DNA of 38,633 bases from the NCBI GenBank assembly GCA_020054095.1, contig JAGVMA010000034.1, positions 1-38,633 of the forward strand, given 5' to 3'. The translations under genes and the position numbers were made by a program. This stretch comes from Bacteroidia bacterium (GTDB taxonomy: Bacteria; Bacteroidota; Bacteroidia; JADZBD01). Shown piece by piece: positions 28,449 to 35,130 of the stretch. The notes beneath the pieces are model-generated. The model had not been told where the DNA came from. It saw only the letters and a list, made by a program, of their open reading frames with translations, and did no database searches. Position 1 is the first letter of the stretch, and every line of letters starts with the position of its first letter.

Positions 28449-29657
28449 ATGGCAAGTGTAGCAATAATTTTCCGAAAAGATAAACTCAACTCTAAGAAAA
28501 AAGCACCGGTTAATTTCCGAATCATAAAGGACCGGAAGATATCCTATGTTTCGGCAGGAATCATGCTCCACGAAAAGGATTGGGACGAGAAAAATCGTAA
28601 GGTTAAGAAGAGTCATAAGAACGCTAACCGCTTCAATTCTTTCCTGGCAAACAAGTTTACCGAACTTCAGGATAATGTTTTTGAACATCAGACTTTCGGG
28701 AAATCAGTACCCACGAAAAAATTGAAAGAGGAGATTTATGGAAAAGTTCCGACCAATATTTTCACATTCTCGGATAGTGTTTTGGAAAGTTATAAGAGTC
28801 AAAACATGTTTGGTACACATGATAAAGCAAAAGCAATCATGAATAAATTAGAGTCATTCCATGGTTCCAGAAACCTCATATTTCAGGATATTACTCCCGA
28901 GTTTCTTAATAAATACGACACCTATTGCCGAAGCAAATGGGAAAATAAGACCAATACTGTCCACAAGGATATGAAGTACTTTCGTAAACTTTTTAATGAT
29001 GCTGTACGCCTTGAGGTAATTGAAATGAAAGAAAATCCATTCCTAAAATACAAGCTGAAAATAGAAAAAACACAACGAACATTTTTATCAGAAGATGAAC
29101 TCACAGCTTTTGCCTCCGTTGTCTGCAATCCGGGAACAAGAATGGAATTACATCAAGATATGTTTGTATTTGCATCCTATACCGGAGGTTTACGTGTTTC
29201 TGATGTACTTCAATTAAAATGGAAGAACCTTGACAAATCCCACATTAACTTTACTATTCAGAAAACCGGAACACAACTTTCCATACTTGTACCGGATAAA
29301 GCAATGAAGATTATCAATAAATACAAGCCGAAAAAAATTGATAAGGAACATTTCATCTTTCCTATGCTCAATAATAAATTAGACGTGAAGGATCTTCGCC
29401 TGATGGACAAAGAAATTTCCGGAGCCACCGCTTACATTAATAAGAACCTTAAAGAAATTGCTAAAATTGCTGAAATTTCAAAGCCGATTTCATTCCATAT
29501 TTCTCGTCATACTTTTGCTACAAGAGCATTGAGAAAAGGAATCAGCATTGATAAGGTATCAAAGCTCATGGGCCATGCGGCCATTCGCGAAACACAGGTC
29601 TACGCTAAAATCGTAAATGAAGAATTAGATAAAGCGATGGAAGTTTTCAACGACTGA
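28449..29657 (+). CDS. Tyrosine recombinase / site-specific integrase
   Basis: A 402-residue integrase of the type common on Bacteroidota mobile elements. It has an N-terminal arm-DNA-binding domain (about 1-95, APVNFRIIKDRKISYVSAGI and HEKDWDEKNRKVKKS), a SAM-like core-binding domain (about 105-205), and a C-terminal catalytic domain. Catalytic residues are visible: Arg in YTGGLRVSDVLQLKW, HISRHTFATRAL (His-x-x-Arg), and LMGHAAIRETQVYAKI (His and the Tyr nucleophile). It appears intact. It reads inward from attL and presumably catalyses integration at the tRNA-Lys 3' end. No excisionase gene is recognisable. Confidence 0.95.
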   Translation: MASVAIIFRKDKLNSKKKAPVNFRIIKDRKISYVSAGIMLHEKDWDEKNRKVKKSHKNANRFNSFLANKFTELQDNVFEHQTFGKSVPTKKLKEEIYGKVPTNIFTFSDSVLESYKSQNMFGTHDKAKAIMNKLESFHGSRNLIFQDITPEFLNKYDTYCRSKWENKTNTVHKDMKYFRKLFNDAVRLEVIEMKENPFLKYKLKIEKTQRTFLSEDELTAFASVVCNPGTRMELHQDMFVFASYTGGLRVSDVLQLKWKNLDKSHINFTIQKTGTQLSILVPDKAMKIINKYKPKKIDKEHFIFPMLNNKLDVKDLRLMDKEISGATAYINKNLKEIAKIAEISKPISFHISRHTFATRALRKGISIDKVSKLMGHAAIRETQVYAKIVNEELDKAMEVFND

Positions 29658-29676
29658 GCCCCACCCCTTTAAAATC

Positions 29677-29728
29677 AACTGACTAAATTTTCAACAACTA
29701 CAAATTGTAGTTAAACTGACTAAATTTT
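29677..29728. repeat. 15-bp direct repeats flanking a perfect palindrome
   Basis: AACTGACTAAATTTT occurs at 29677-29691 and 29714-29728. Between them AACTACAA-A-TTGTAGTT (29696-29712) is a perfect 8-bp inverted repeat. The arrangement resembles a regulator or recombination-directionality-factor binding site just after the integrase gene; its function is unknown. Confidence 0.6.
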
Positions 29729-29776
29729 TTAACATTCCGATAATAATCGGGTGCAAATAAGTATTTTAGGGTAACA

Positions 29777-29805
29777 ATTGATTGACGAGAAATTCGTCAA
29801 TCAAT
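29777..29805. repeat. 12-bp perfect inverted repeat
   Basis: ATTGATTGACGA (29777-29788) and TCGTCAATCAAT (29794-29805) pair perfectly around GAAAT. No T run follows on either strand, so an operator or a protected 3' end is as likely as a terminator. Confidence 0.6.
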
Positions 29806-29896
29806 ATTAAGAAATCATTTTGCAGAACCTTAAAAATGTTCAAAGCACCTGTAACTACTGCTCCCTTCAAGGAGCATCTAATAATAGATATGTGAT

Positions 29897-30298
29897 TTGG
29901 TTGGAACAAAATCAAAAGACCAGGGCTGGTCAGCCCTTACCATGGTAACCGGCAACAATAATAAAATCATCATTCATAATCATCTTCACGCACCAACTCG
30001 CCAACAGAGTAATCTCATGCATGAATTGGCGCATTTAATTTGTGAACACAAGAATCCTGAAACCATCCGCAACATCTAGCTACCATTTTTTATGCGTGAT
30101 TATGATAAACAGCAGGAGGAAGAAGCAAACTATTTAGGATCGGCACTACAAATTACCCGTGAAGGCTTGTTATGGGCATTAAAAAAACGCATGGAAATTT
30201 CCGAAATCGCTGAGCATTATAACGCCAGTCCGTCTATGGTCACCCTTCGCATCAATTCAACAGGTGTGAAAAAGCAGTTGAGTTATTTAGGTTTATAA
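29897..30298 (+). pseudogene. ImmA/IrrE-family metallopeptidase, interrupted by an in-frame stop
   Basis: Two open segments in the same frame (29897-30079 and 30092-30298) make one ImmA/IrrE-type protein: [27 protein letters not shown], the zinc motif [10 protein letters not shown], then RDYDKQQEEEANYLGSALQITREGLLWALKKRMEISEIAEHYNASPSMVTLRINSTG. Only a TAG at 30077-30079 separates them; the bridging codons read L-P-F-F and continue the family sequence. The 5' end is also defective, because an in-frame stop at 29885-29887 cuts off the usual N-terminal part and there is no good start codon. In intact elements such peptidases cleave a repressor and are usually paired with an XRE gene. Decay is the simplest reading. 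Confidence 0.8.
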
Positions 30299-30334
30299 GC
30301 CTAACTGTCAATAATTTGAAACCAAACTACGTTA

Positions 30335-30425
30335 TTTTCGTATAATTATAATTATAATTACATTATTTATAGTATTTTTGTATAATAATCTAACATATTA
30401 AAATAATATACAATTTTTGTATAAT
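30335..30425 (+). promoter_or_regulatory. Iterated operator/promoter of the hip operon
   Basis: TTTT(T/C)GTATAAT occurs three times, at 30335-30346, 30375-30386 and 30414-30425, spaced 40 and 39 nt (about four helical turns). The third copy is half of the palindrome TATACAA-TTT-TTGTATA (30407-30423), which abuts the ATG at 30424. TATTTTTG at 30373-30380 fits a -7 box. This is consistent with cooperative autorepression by the HipB-like protein. Confidence 0.6.
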
Positions 30426-30867
30426 GAAAACAATAAGCAATATTGCAGCATTTGTAAAGTACCATCGGGAAAAGCAAAAACTGACGCAAGAGCAACTGGC
30501 AGAAATGACCGGCTTAGGTATTCATTTTATTCGCGATCTTGAACAAGGCCGTTCAAAATTACGCCTTGATAAAGTAAATGAAGTACTTTCTTTTTTCGGT
30601 TTTCACTTAGGTCCTAACGTAAACGCAAATGATCCTTGGCGAATTTGGCATGAATTCATCAATAAAGCGGTTACAATAACCAAAACAAATAAGCAACAGG
30701 TTGTAGGGTTTCTTATGAGTGAAATTCGTGATGAAAAAAGTAACATCATCGGGTGGAAGGTACTCCCAAATCCAAGTGCACTCGAATGGAAAAAAAGTAA
30801 AGATGATGCATTATTGGTTGAAGTAAAACAAAATGAAATTGCAGAAATTAATTACCAAACAATATGA
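30424..30867 (+). CDS. hipB: HipB-like XRE antitoxin/repressor with C-terminal extension
   Basis: A 147-residue DNA-binding protein. Residues about 5-65 form a helix-turn-helix of the XRE/HipB type (YHREKQKLTQEQLAEMTGLG and HFIRDLEQGRSKLRLDKVNE), followed by the FFGFHLG strand typical of HipB. Residues 75-147 are an extension absent from the 88-residue E. coli HipB (NDPWRIWHEFINKAVTITKT to EVKQNEIAEINYQTI), mostly beta and unassigned. The gene starts at the end of an iterated operator and overlaps the next gene by 4 nt (ATGA). It should repress the operon and bind the HipS/HipT partners. Confidence 0.85.
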   Translation: MKTISNIAAFVKYHREKQKLTQEQLAEMTGLGIHFIRDLEQGRSKLRLDKVNEVLSFFGFHLGPNVNANDPWRIWHEFINKAVTITKTNKQQVVGFLMSEIRDEKSNIIGWKVLPNPSALEWKKSKDDALLVEVKQNEIAEINYQTI

Positions 30868-31220
30868 AAAAGGGACTAGTAAAATTTCATGATACAATAG
30901 TTGGCACCGTTTATCAGGTTATTGGTGAAGATAATAAGGATGAGAATGGATATTTTTTTCAGTACAATGAAGATTACATTAAAAATCCTGTTCATGGTTC
31001 CATAAGTCAAACATTGCCGGTGCGTGAAGAGAAATTTCGAAATGAAGAAAATTTGATTCCGTTCTTTGATGGATTAATTCCTGAAGGGTTTCTTTTGGAC
31101 TTAGCGTTGAAAAATTGGAAATTGAATGAAAAAGACAGAATGGAATTATTATTAAGTGTATGTTTCGACTGTATTGGTGCAGTAAGTATAACAAGATTAA
31201 ATGATGAAGAAAGAAAATAG
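30864..31220 (+). CDS. hipS: HipS-like protein (stand-alone HipA N-terminal subdomain)
   Basis: A 118-residue protein equal to the N-terminal subdomain 1 of HipA: GTVYQVIGEDNKDENGYFFQ, YIKNPVHGSISQTLPVREEK, IPFFDGLIPEGFLLDLALKN and FDCIGAVSI. No kinase domain follows in this frame. In the characterised HipBST system of enteropathogenic E. coli this small protein (HipS), rather than HipB, neutralises the kinase toxin. It overlaps hipB by 4 nt and hipT by 20 nt, so the three are one translationally coupled operon. The assignment rests on the gene order and on the clean split between the HipA domains. Confidence 0.85.
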   Translation: MKKGLVKFHDTIVGTVYQVIGEDNKDENGYFFQYNEDYIKNPVHGSISQTLPVREEKFRNEENLIPFFDGLIPEGFLLDLALKNWKLNEKDRMELLLSVCFDCIGAVSITRLNDEERK

Positions 31221-32175
31221 CAGATGTTTGTATTGTTACAAACCTTTGGATGAAAATCAGAACGATTTTCACCCTAAATGCAGTAAATTATTTTTTGGTT
31301 TAGAATCACCACCTATACTTTCATTGAGTAAAGAAGAGTTGATTGAAATGGCAAAAGAAATTACCAAGAAGAGCATTACCATTCCCGGTGTTCAACCTAA
31401 ATTATCTTTAAACCTTGAAAGCAATCCCGATGATCCAAAAAAATCTCGATTGACCATTGTAGGTTTATGGGGTCAATTTATTTTGAAGCCACAAGCAGAG
31501 TCATTTAAAGCATTACCCGAAAATGAAGATTTAACTATGCATTTAGCGGAGTTAGCCGGTATTAAAACAGCTTCACATACTTTATTGCGTACAACATCAG
31601 GGCAATTAACTTACGTTACAAAAAGATTTGACAGAGTAAAAGGAAAAAAAGTTCCAATGGAAGATTTTTGTCAATTGATGGAGGTTCCAAGTACAGGAAG
31701 AAGTAAGTATGATAACGGAACGATGGAGCAGTTAGGAAAAGCTATTGCAAAATATTCATCAGCTCCAGGTATTGATTTGATAAATTATTTCGACATCGCT
31801 GTATTTTCTTTTTTAATTGGGAACTCTGATATGCATTTGAAAAATTTCTCCATGATAAAAAATGAAGACAATCAATATCGTTTATCTCCTGCATATGATT
31901 TAATCTCAAGCAATTTAGCAATGGGTAAAGATGATAAGGAGCAAATGGCATTACATCTTAATGGGAAGAAAAATAAAATTCTTAAAAAGGATTTCATTGC
32001 ACTAGCCACAGGCTTAAAAATTGCAATAACTGTAACGGATAAAATATTCTCAAAATATCAAAGTCATCTGAACAAATTTGAAGAATTTATTGGAATAAGT
32101 TTTTTGGATGATCAATCAAAAGAAGATTATATCAAAATACTAAAGGAAAGAGCAAAGGCATTGGAATTGATCTGA
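31201..32175 (+). CDS. hipT: HipT-like Ser/Thr kinase toxin (HipA C-terminal domain)
   Basis: A 324-residue HipA-type kinase without the N-terminal subdomain. Residues 9-26 hold a Cys pair and HPKC (CLYCYKPLDENQNDFHPKC), possibly a small zinc site. Kinase features: Gly-rich loop region SITIPGVQPKLSL, nucleotide-binding Lys in QFILKPQ, catalytic FLIGNSDMHLKNFS, and metal-binding LSPAYDLISS. HipA and HipT of E. coli phosphorylate glutamyl- and tryptophanyl-tRNA synthetase respectively; the target here is unknown. In this loop only one hydroxyl residue (Thr) precedes I-P-G-V-Q, so the autophosphorylation pattern may differ from E. coli HipT. Start is 31201 or 31204 (Met-Met). The gene looks intact. 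Confidence 0.88.
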   Translation: MMKKENSRCLYCYKPLDENQNDFHPKCSKLFFGLESPPILSLSKEELIEMAKEITKKSITIPGVQPKLSLNLESNPDDPKKSRLTIVGLWGQFILKPQAESFKALPENEDLTMHLAELAGIKTASHTLLRTTSGQLTYVTKRFDRVKGKKVPMEDFCQLMEVPSTGRSKYDNGTMEQLGKAIAKYSSAPGIDLINYFDIAVFSFLIGNSDMHLKNFSMIKNEDNQYRLSPAYDLISSNLAMGKDDKEQMALHLNGKKNKILKKDFIALATGLKIAITVTDKIFSKYQSHLNKFEEFIGISFLDDQSKEDYIKILKERAKALELI

Positions 32176-32254
32176 AGGAGAATCCATCCACACAAATCCC
32201 CCCACAGGTTATAAGGTGTTCGTCATCGGTCGTCAGCAAAAAATCACGCCAAGC

Positions 32255-32311
32255 CATTGCCACATTTGTTTTAGAGTATATGTTTTAAAGGCATAAACAA
32301 AAGTGGCAATG
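32255..32311. repeat. 17-bp inverted repeat (IR1)
   Basis: CATTGCCACATTTGTTT (32255-32271) pairs with AAACAAAAGTGGCAATG (32295-32311) with one mismatch, leaving a 23-nt loop. Confidence 0.75.
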
Positions 32312-32552
32312 CCCTTCGGGTTGCTATCGCAAGCTTGTCATGTTTTTTGCGTTCCTCCCTCTTCCTCACGGCAGCCTCCTTTGTCCTGCCAAGCCACTTC
32401 ATTCATTGCATTGCGGTTGCCCGGTCATTCGCAAAATAAATTTTAAATAGCGGTGCTCATTCACCGGACAATCCTCATTCCATTCATTTCAGTAGCTTGT
32501 CAGTCCACCGGCTGCCCATAATTGTGCTCGCCTGCTGGTCGCCTCGGGCTGC

Positions 32553-32625
32553 GCCCCACCCGAAAAAATGCAAACCTCTTGTCGGCAGATAATTTATTTA
32601 TTCGTTTGCATTTTTCGGGCGTGGC
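32553..32625. repeat. Long inverted repeat (IR2)
   Basis: CCCGAAAAAATGCAAAC (32559-32575) pairs with GTTTGCATTTTTCGGG (32604-32619) with one bulged A. Outer bases GCCCCA/CGTGGC extend the stem to about 22 pairs with two mismatches. The loop is 28 nt. Confidence 0.75.
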
Positions 32626-32640
32626 TTGTGTTGTCTATCG

Positions 32641-32688
32641 TGTGGCATAAAGTAAGGTCGCTTCGCGGACTTTATTTATTTTGCCACA
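32641..32688. repeat. Bulged hairpin (IR3)
   Basis: Outer arms TGTGGCA (32641-32647) and TGCCACA (32682-32688) enclose an inner hairpin built from AAAGT/ACTTT and GTC-GC/GC-GAC around a TTC loop. Confidence 0.65.
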
Positions 32689-32945
32689 CTTGCAACATAG
32701 GTCGCCCCCGCTTTCGTACCCTCGGGCTGAGGCCCTCGAAGCCTCAAGCTACCGGGCTTCCACCCTCGGCTCCACTCGCAGGACGGCTCGCTAAAGCTGC
32801 ACAAGTGTCCGCAATCCGTTCATTTCGCTACGTTGCACTTCGCTTCATTCTCTCATTGCAGCCACTTCTCCCACCGCTTGCCGCAGGCGCTATAACCTCC
32901 GACACACAATCCGAGCATATTCCTTAAAAAACAGTGATTTTAGTC

Positions 32946-33953
32946 ATGGCAAAGACTCAAAAACCCTCAGCATTTTTAAAGGAAATGACTGGTCTGAAAA
33001 AAGACCTCACTAAATCTCTACCGAAAAAAAAACCAGGTAAATCAGTTTTGATTGCAACATGGAATTTAAAAGCATTCGGTAATCTCAATGAAAAATATGC
33101 CAACAGCACGGGTAAAGAACCAAAACGAGACATGGCATCTTTGGAATTCATCACCGAAATCGTATCTCGGTTTAATGTTATCGCAATACAAGAGGTAATG
33201 GATTATTTAAAATGTTTGCGTCACATGATGAAACTCCTTGGTCCGAATTGGGGATTCGTTATGACTGACACGAATAAAGGTGATGTTGGGAATGGTGAAC
33301 GATTCGCTTTTGTTTTCGATAAAAGAAATATCGACATATCCGGTCTTGCTTGTGAAGTAGTTGTTCCGAAAGAATATTTGAAAAATAAGAAATATAGTTT
33401 GCAGGAACAGTTTGCACGTACACCTTACGCAGTAAGTTTTAAATCCGGTAAAAAAACTTTTGTACTACTTACACTTCACGTTTATTACGGTTCATCGGCA
33501 TCAGATAGAGTTGCTGAATTATCAGGAGTTGCAAAATGGGCAAAAGAATGGGCAGTTGATTTAGCCTCTTGGAATCACAGTTTATTTGTATTAGGCGATT
33601 TTAATATTGAACGAAAAGAAGATAAAGCATATCAGGCTTTTGTTTCAACAGGACTATACACTCCGCCTGAATTAGAAAAACCACCACGCAGTTTTGATAA
33701 TACAAAACCGAAATTCTATGATCAGATTTCTTGGTTCAAAAATCAGAAAGATGAAATTGGATTGAAATTCATACAAGGTGGAGATTTTAATTTTAACGGT
33801 AAGGTTTTACTGTTAAACGAGATACAACACGATTATCAGAAGCAGTTTGCAAAATTGCGAACAATGCTACACGCAGGTTTTTACCTGCAATCGCAGACGA
33901 GCCAAATTCAGCACCGTTTTCCCTTGTACGAACAAAGGCAGGGTCGTTTTTGA
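32946..33953 (+). pseudogene. Endonuclease/exonuclease/phosphatase-family gene, 3'-truncated
   Basis: The N-terminal 285 or so residues are a good EEP-superfamily (DNase I-like) domain: IATWNLKAFGNLNEKY, the metal-binding Glu in VIAIQEVMDYLK, a TLHVYYGSS strand-loop, and the catalytic LGDFNIERKE. The final SDH motif that completes the active site is missing. Family resemblance ends near 33803 (GGDFNFNGK). The remaining 49 codons read antisense through another truncated gene. The ATG at 32946 is preferred over the GTG at 32934. The protein, if made, should lack a complete metal site. The substrate of the parent enzyme is unknown; many such genes sit on mobile elements. Confidence 0.8.
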
Positions 33954-34068
33954 TGCGTTCCGCATCAACGCCCCCTTTTTCACGAGCTAAATGTCCGTCT
34001 TGGGTTTTGTAAAAGGAAATATCTCCGATTTTCCCTTTTAGCTTTATGATGCCCTTTTCACGTGCCAT
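33793..34068 (-). pseudogene. N-terminal fragment of a conserved Bacteroidota protein (MAREKG family)
   Basis: A 91-codon frame whose first 86 residues (MAREKGIIKLKGKIGDISFY, HLAREKGGVDAERIKNDPAF, VRTRENGAEFGSSAIAGKNL, ASDNRVVSRLT) look like the start of a conserved protein that I recall from Bacteroidota genomes and mobile elements, with a longer C-terminal part. Here it breaks off after SRLT at about 33811, gains VKPYR and stops inside the truncated nuclease gene. It is therefore a 3'-truncated gene created by the same deletion. The function is unknown; it may be structural. Confidence 0.65.
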
Positions 34069-34359
34069 TTTGTTTAAATTTTAAAGTGAATTTTTGATTT
34101 GCAGTTTCCGGAGCTGCAGTCACCAGAAAAAGGTCAGTTGAAAACTCTATCGCGAGTCGAATTAACTCCTGACAATTACAAAATTACATTGTCTTAAAGG
34201 GCTGAAAGAATTTGCGATGCGATTGCATTGATTCGCAGTAGATAACATAAGAGATACGACATAACGTGTCGTAGCGAGGTGTTTGCTCCATAGATGAAGC
34301 ATAGATAATGTATAAGAGGGGTGATAATAAAGCAAGTGAGAGAAAATGAAGGAAAAAAC

Positions 34360-34374
34360 AAAATGTTTACCCCG
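34360..34374 (+). promoter_or_regulatory. Candidate integrase arm site (right end)
   Basis: AAAATGTTTACCCCG repeats the left-end motif at 28373-28386 (14 of 14 shared bases) in the same orientation, 56 nt from attR. Confidence 0.55.
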
Positions 34375-34390
34375 AACGTCTAAAAATGAA

Positions 34391-34418
34391 AAAACCCTCT
34401 GAAAAATCAGAGGGTTTT
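34391..34418 (-). terminator. Element-borne terminator for tRNA-Lys
   Basis: AAAACCCTCTGA and TCAGAGGGTTTT form a perfect 12-bp stem with a 4-nt loop. On the minus strand it is followed by a T-rich run (TTTTTTCATTTTT). It lies 13 nt after the tRNA 3' end and replaces the ancestral terminator displaced by integration. Confidence 0.85.
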
Positions 34419-34429
34419 ACCCGTTAAAA

Positions 34430-34446
34430 GTGATCCCGCTGGGATT
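34430..34446. repeat. attR core repeat within tRNA-Lys
   Basis: GTGATCCCGCTGGGATT covers the discriminator, the 3' acceptor strand and the 3' T-stem of the tRNA gene, and is identical to attL at 28247-28263. Confidence 0.85.
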
Positions 34447-34503
34447 CGAACCCAGGACCCTTACATTAAAAGTGTAATGCTCTACCAGCTGAGCTACGGA
34501 ATC
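34431..34503 (-). tRNA. tRNA-Lys (anticodon UUU)
   Basis: A 73-nt minus-strand cloverleaf. Acceptor GATTCCG pairs with CGGGATC (one U-G pair), with discriminator A. The D arm is AGCTCAGCTGGTAGAGC. The anticodon stem TTACA/TGTAA encloses CTTTTAA with anticodon TTT. The T loop is TTCGAAT. CCA is not encoded. The 3' end is contributed by the integrated element. Confidence 0.97.
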
Positions 34504-34527
34504 TATTCACACATTTTTAAGCGGCTG

Positions 34528-34558
34528 CAAATATAGTAGCATTATTTATATCTGCAAA
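34528..34558 (-). promoter_or_regulatory. Promoter of tRNA-Lys
   Basis: On the minus strand TTTG (34555-34558), 19 nt, then TATATTTG (34528-34535): an exact match to the Bacteroidota primary sigma factor consensus (-33 TTTG, -7 TAnnTTTG), 24 nt upstream of the tRNA. Confidence 0.8.
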
Positions 34559-34644
34559 CGTGCATGTTTTATTTTTTATTTAACCATTTTTAGCTTAGTG
34601 GTTGATAACCGCGGAACATCAATTTTGTTAACTTTAAGCGCTAT

Positions 34645-35127
34645 ATGTCGGCTCACAAGGTTTCTCCCGATTTAGTTGTTTTACCTCACAAAGGACTTGG
34701 TGCCCTGCTTTTTGGTAGTACGCAAGATTTAGCTCGCGAAATTTATGGCGAACCGGCAGAAGTGGAACAGCTTAATAGTGTAGACGAAAAATATAAAACC
34801 ACAGTGTGGCATTATTGGCAAATGGGTTTTTCTGTTTTTTTTGATGAAGATGCACATAACACATTTACTTGTGCAGAGGTTGACAATGCTAATTGTGTTT
34901 TGTGGGGAGCAAAAATTTTTACTTTATCCGAAAAAGAAATAATTGCCCTTTTTAAAAGTAAGGGATATAAAGAGATGGATGTCGAAACACACGAGTGGGG
35001 CGAAAAGCGGGTGAGCTTTGATGATGCAATGGTTGATTTATACTTCGAGCATAATCATCTGGTATCGGTAAATTTTGGAATAATGCCTGCGGAACAAAAA
35101 AGTGATACAATTATTTTCCCTAATTAA
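34645..35127 (+). CDS. Hypothetical protein
   Basis: A 160-residue soluble protein without signal peptide or membrane segment; I do not recognise a named family. The pattern LPHKGLGALLFGSTQDLAREIYGEP followed by WHYWQMGFSVFFDEDAHNTF and LWGAKIFTLSEKEIIALFKSKGY suggests two repeats of a small alpha/beta unit: a Gly-rich turn, a helix, then strands with a predicted cofactor-free barrel. It is acidic. The next gene, an M48 metalloprotease, starts 3 nt after its stop, so they are co-transcribed, but no functional link is evident. Confidence 0.7.
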   Translation: MSAHKVSPDLVVLPHKGLGALLFGSTQDLAREIYGEPAEVEQLNSVDEKYKTTVWHYWQMGFSVFFDEDAHNTFTCAEVDNANCVLWGAKIFTLSEKEIIALFKSKGYKEMDVETHEWGEKRVSFDDAMVDLYFEHNHLVSVNFGIMPAEQKSDTIIFPN

Positions 35128-35130
35128 AAT

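Larger units (their letters stand above)
32176..32933. other. GC-richer structured non-coding tract
   Basis: About 750 nt without a credible gene, visibly richer in G+C than the coding sequence on both sides. It contains three large inverted repeats (annotated separately) and several smaller C/G-rich palindromic stretches such as CCTCGGGCTGAGGCCCTCG around 32720-32738. A frame open from 32568 to 32927 runs across two of the hairpins, and its translation has no family character. The tract could encode a structured RNA, be a remnant of another element, or be a dispersed repeat of this lineage. Confidence 0.6.
34069..34430. other. Right-end intergenic region of the element
   Basis: I see no gene in these 360 nt. 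They contain short inverted repeats (TACGACA/TGTCGTA near 34255-34275; CTGCAG stretches near 34100), a candidate integrase arm site at 34360-34374 and a terminator at 34391-34418. The arm site and the terminator mark it as the attachment-proximal control region of the element. Confidence 0.55.
28247..34446. mobile_element. 6.2-kb integrative element in tRNA-Lys
   Basis: The element is bounded by the direct repeat GTGATCCCGCTGGGATT. One copy is at 28247-28263 and one at 34430-34446; the second forms the 3' end of tRNA-Lys. A tyrosine recombinase gene begins 186 nt inside the left end, and TGTTTACCCCG motifs sit near both ends. The cargo is a broken ImmA/IrrE gene, a HipBST-type operon, a structured non-coding tract and two 3'-truncated convergent genes. 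No replication, conjugation or capsid genes remain, so it looks like a degraded or deletion-shortened element held in place by its toxin-antitoxin operon (inference). Confidence 0.85.

Noticed and set aside
32568-32927. 119-codon open frame in the structured tract
   Set aside because: It crosses IR2 and IR3, has no family resemblance or good leader, and is rich in residues expected from GC-rich palindromic DNA.
33804-33953. C-terminal 49 residues of the nuclease frame as a real domain
   Set aside because: They are the antisense reading of another conserved gene and contain no family motif.
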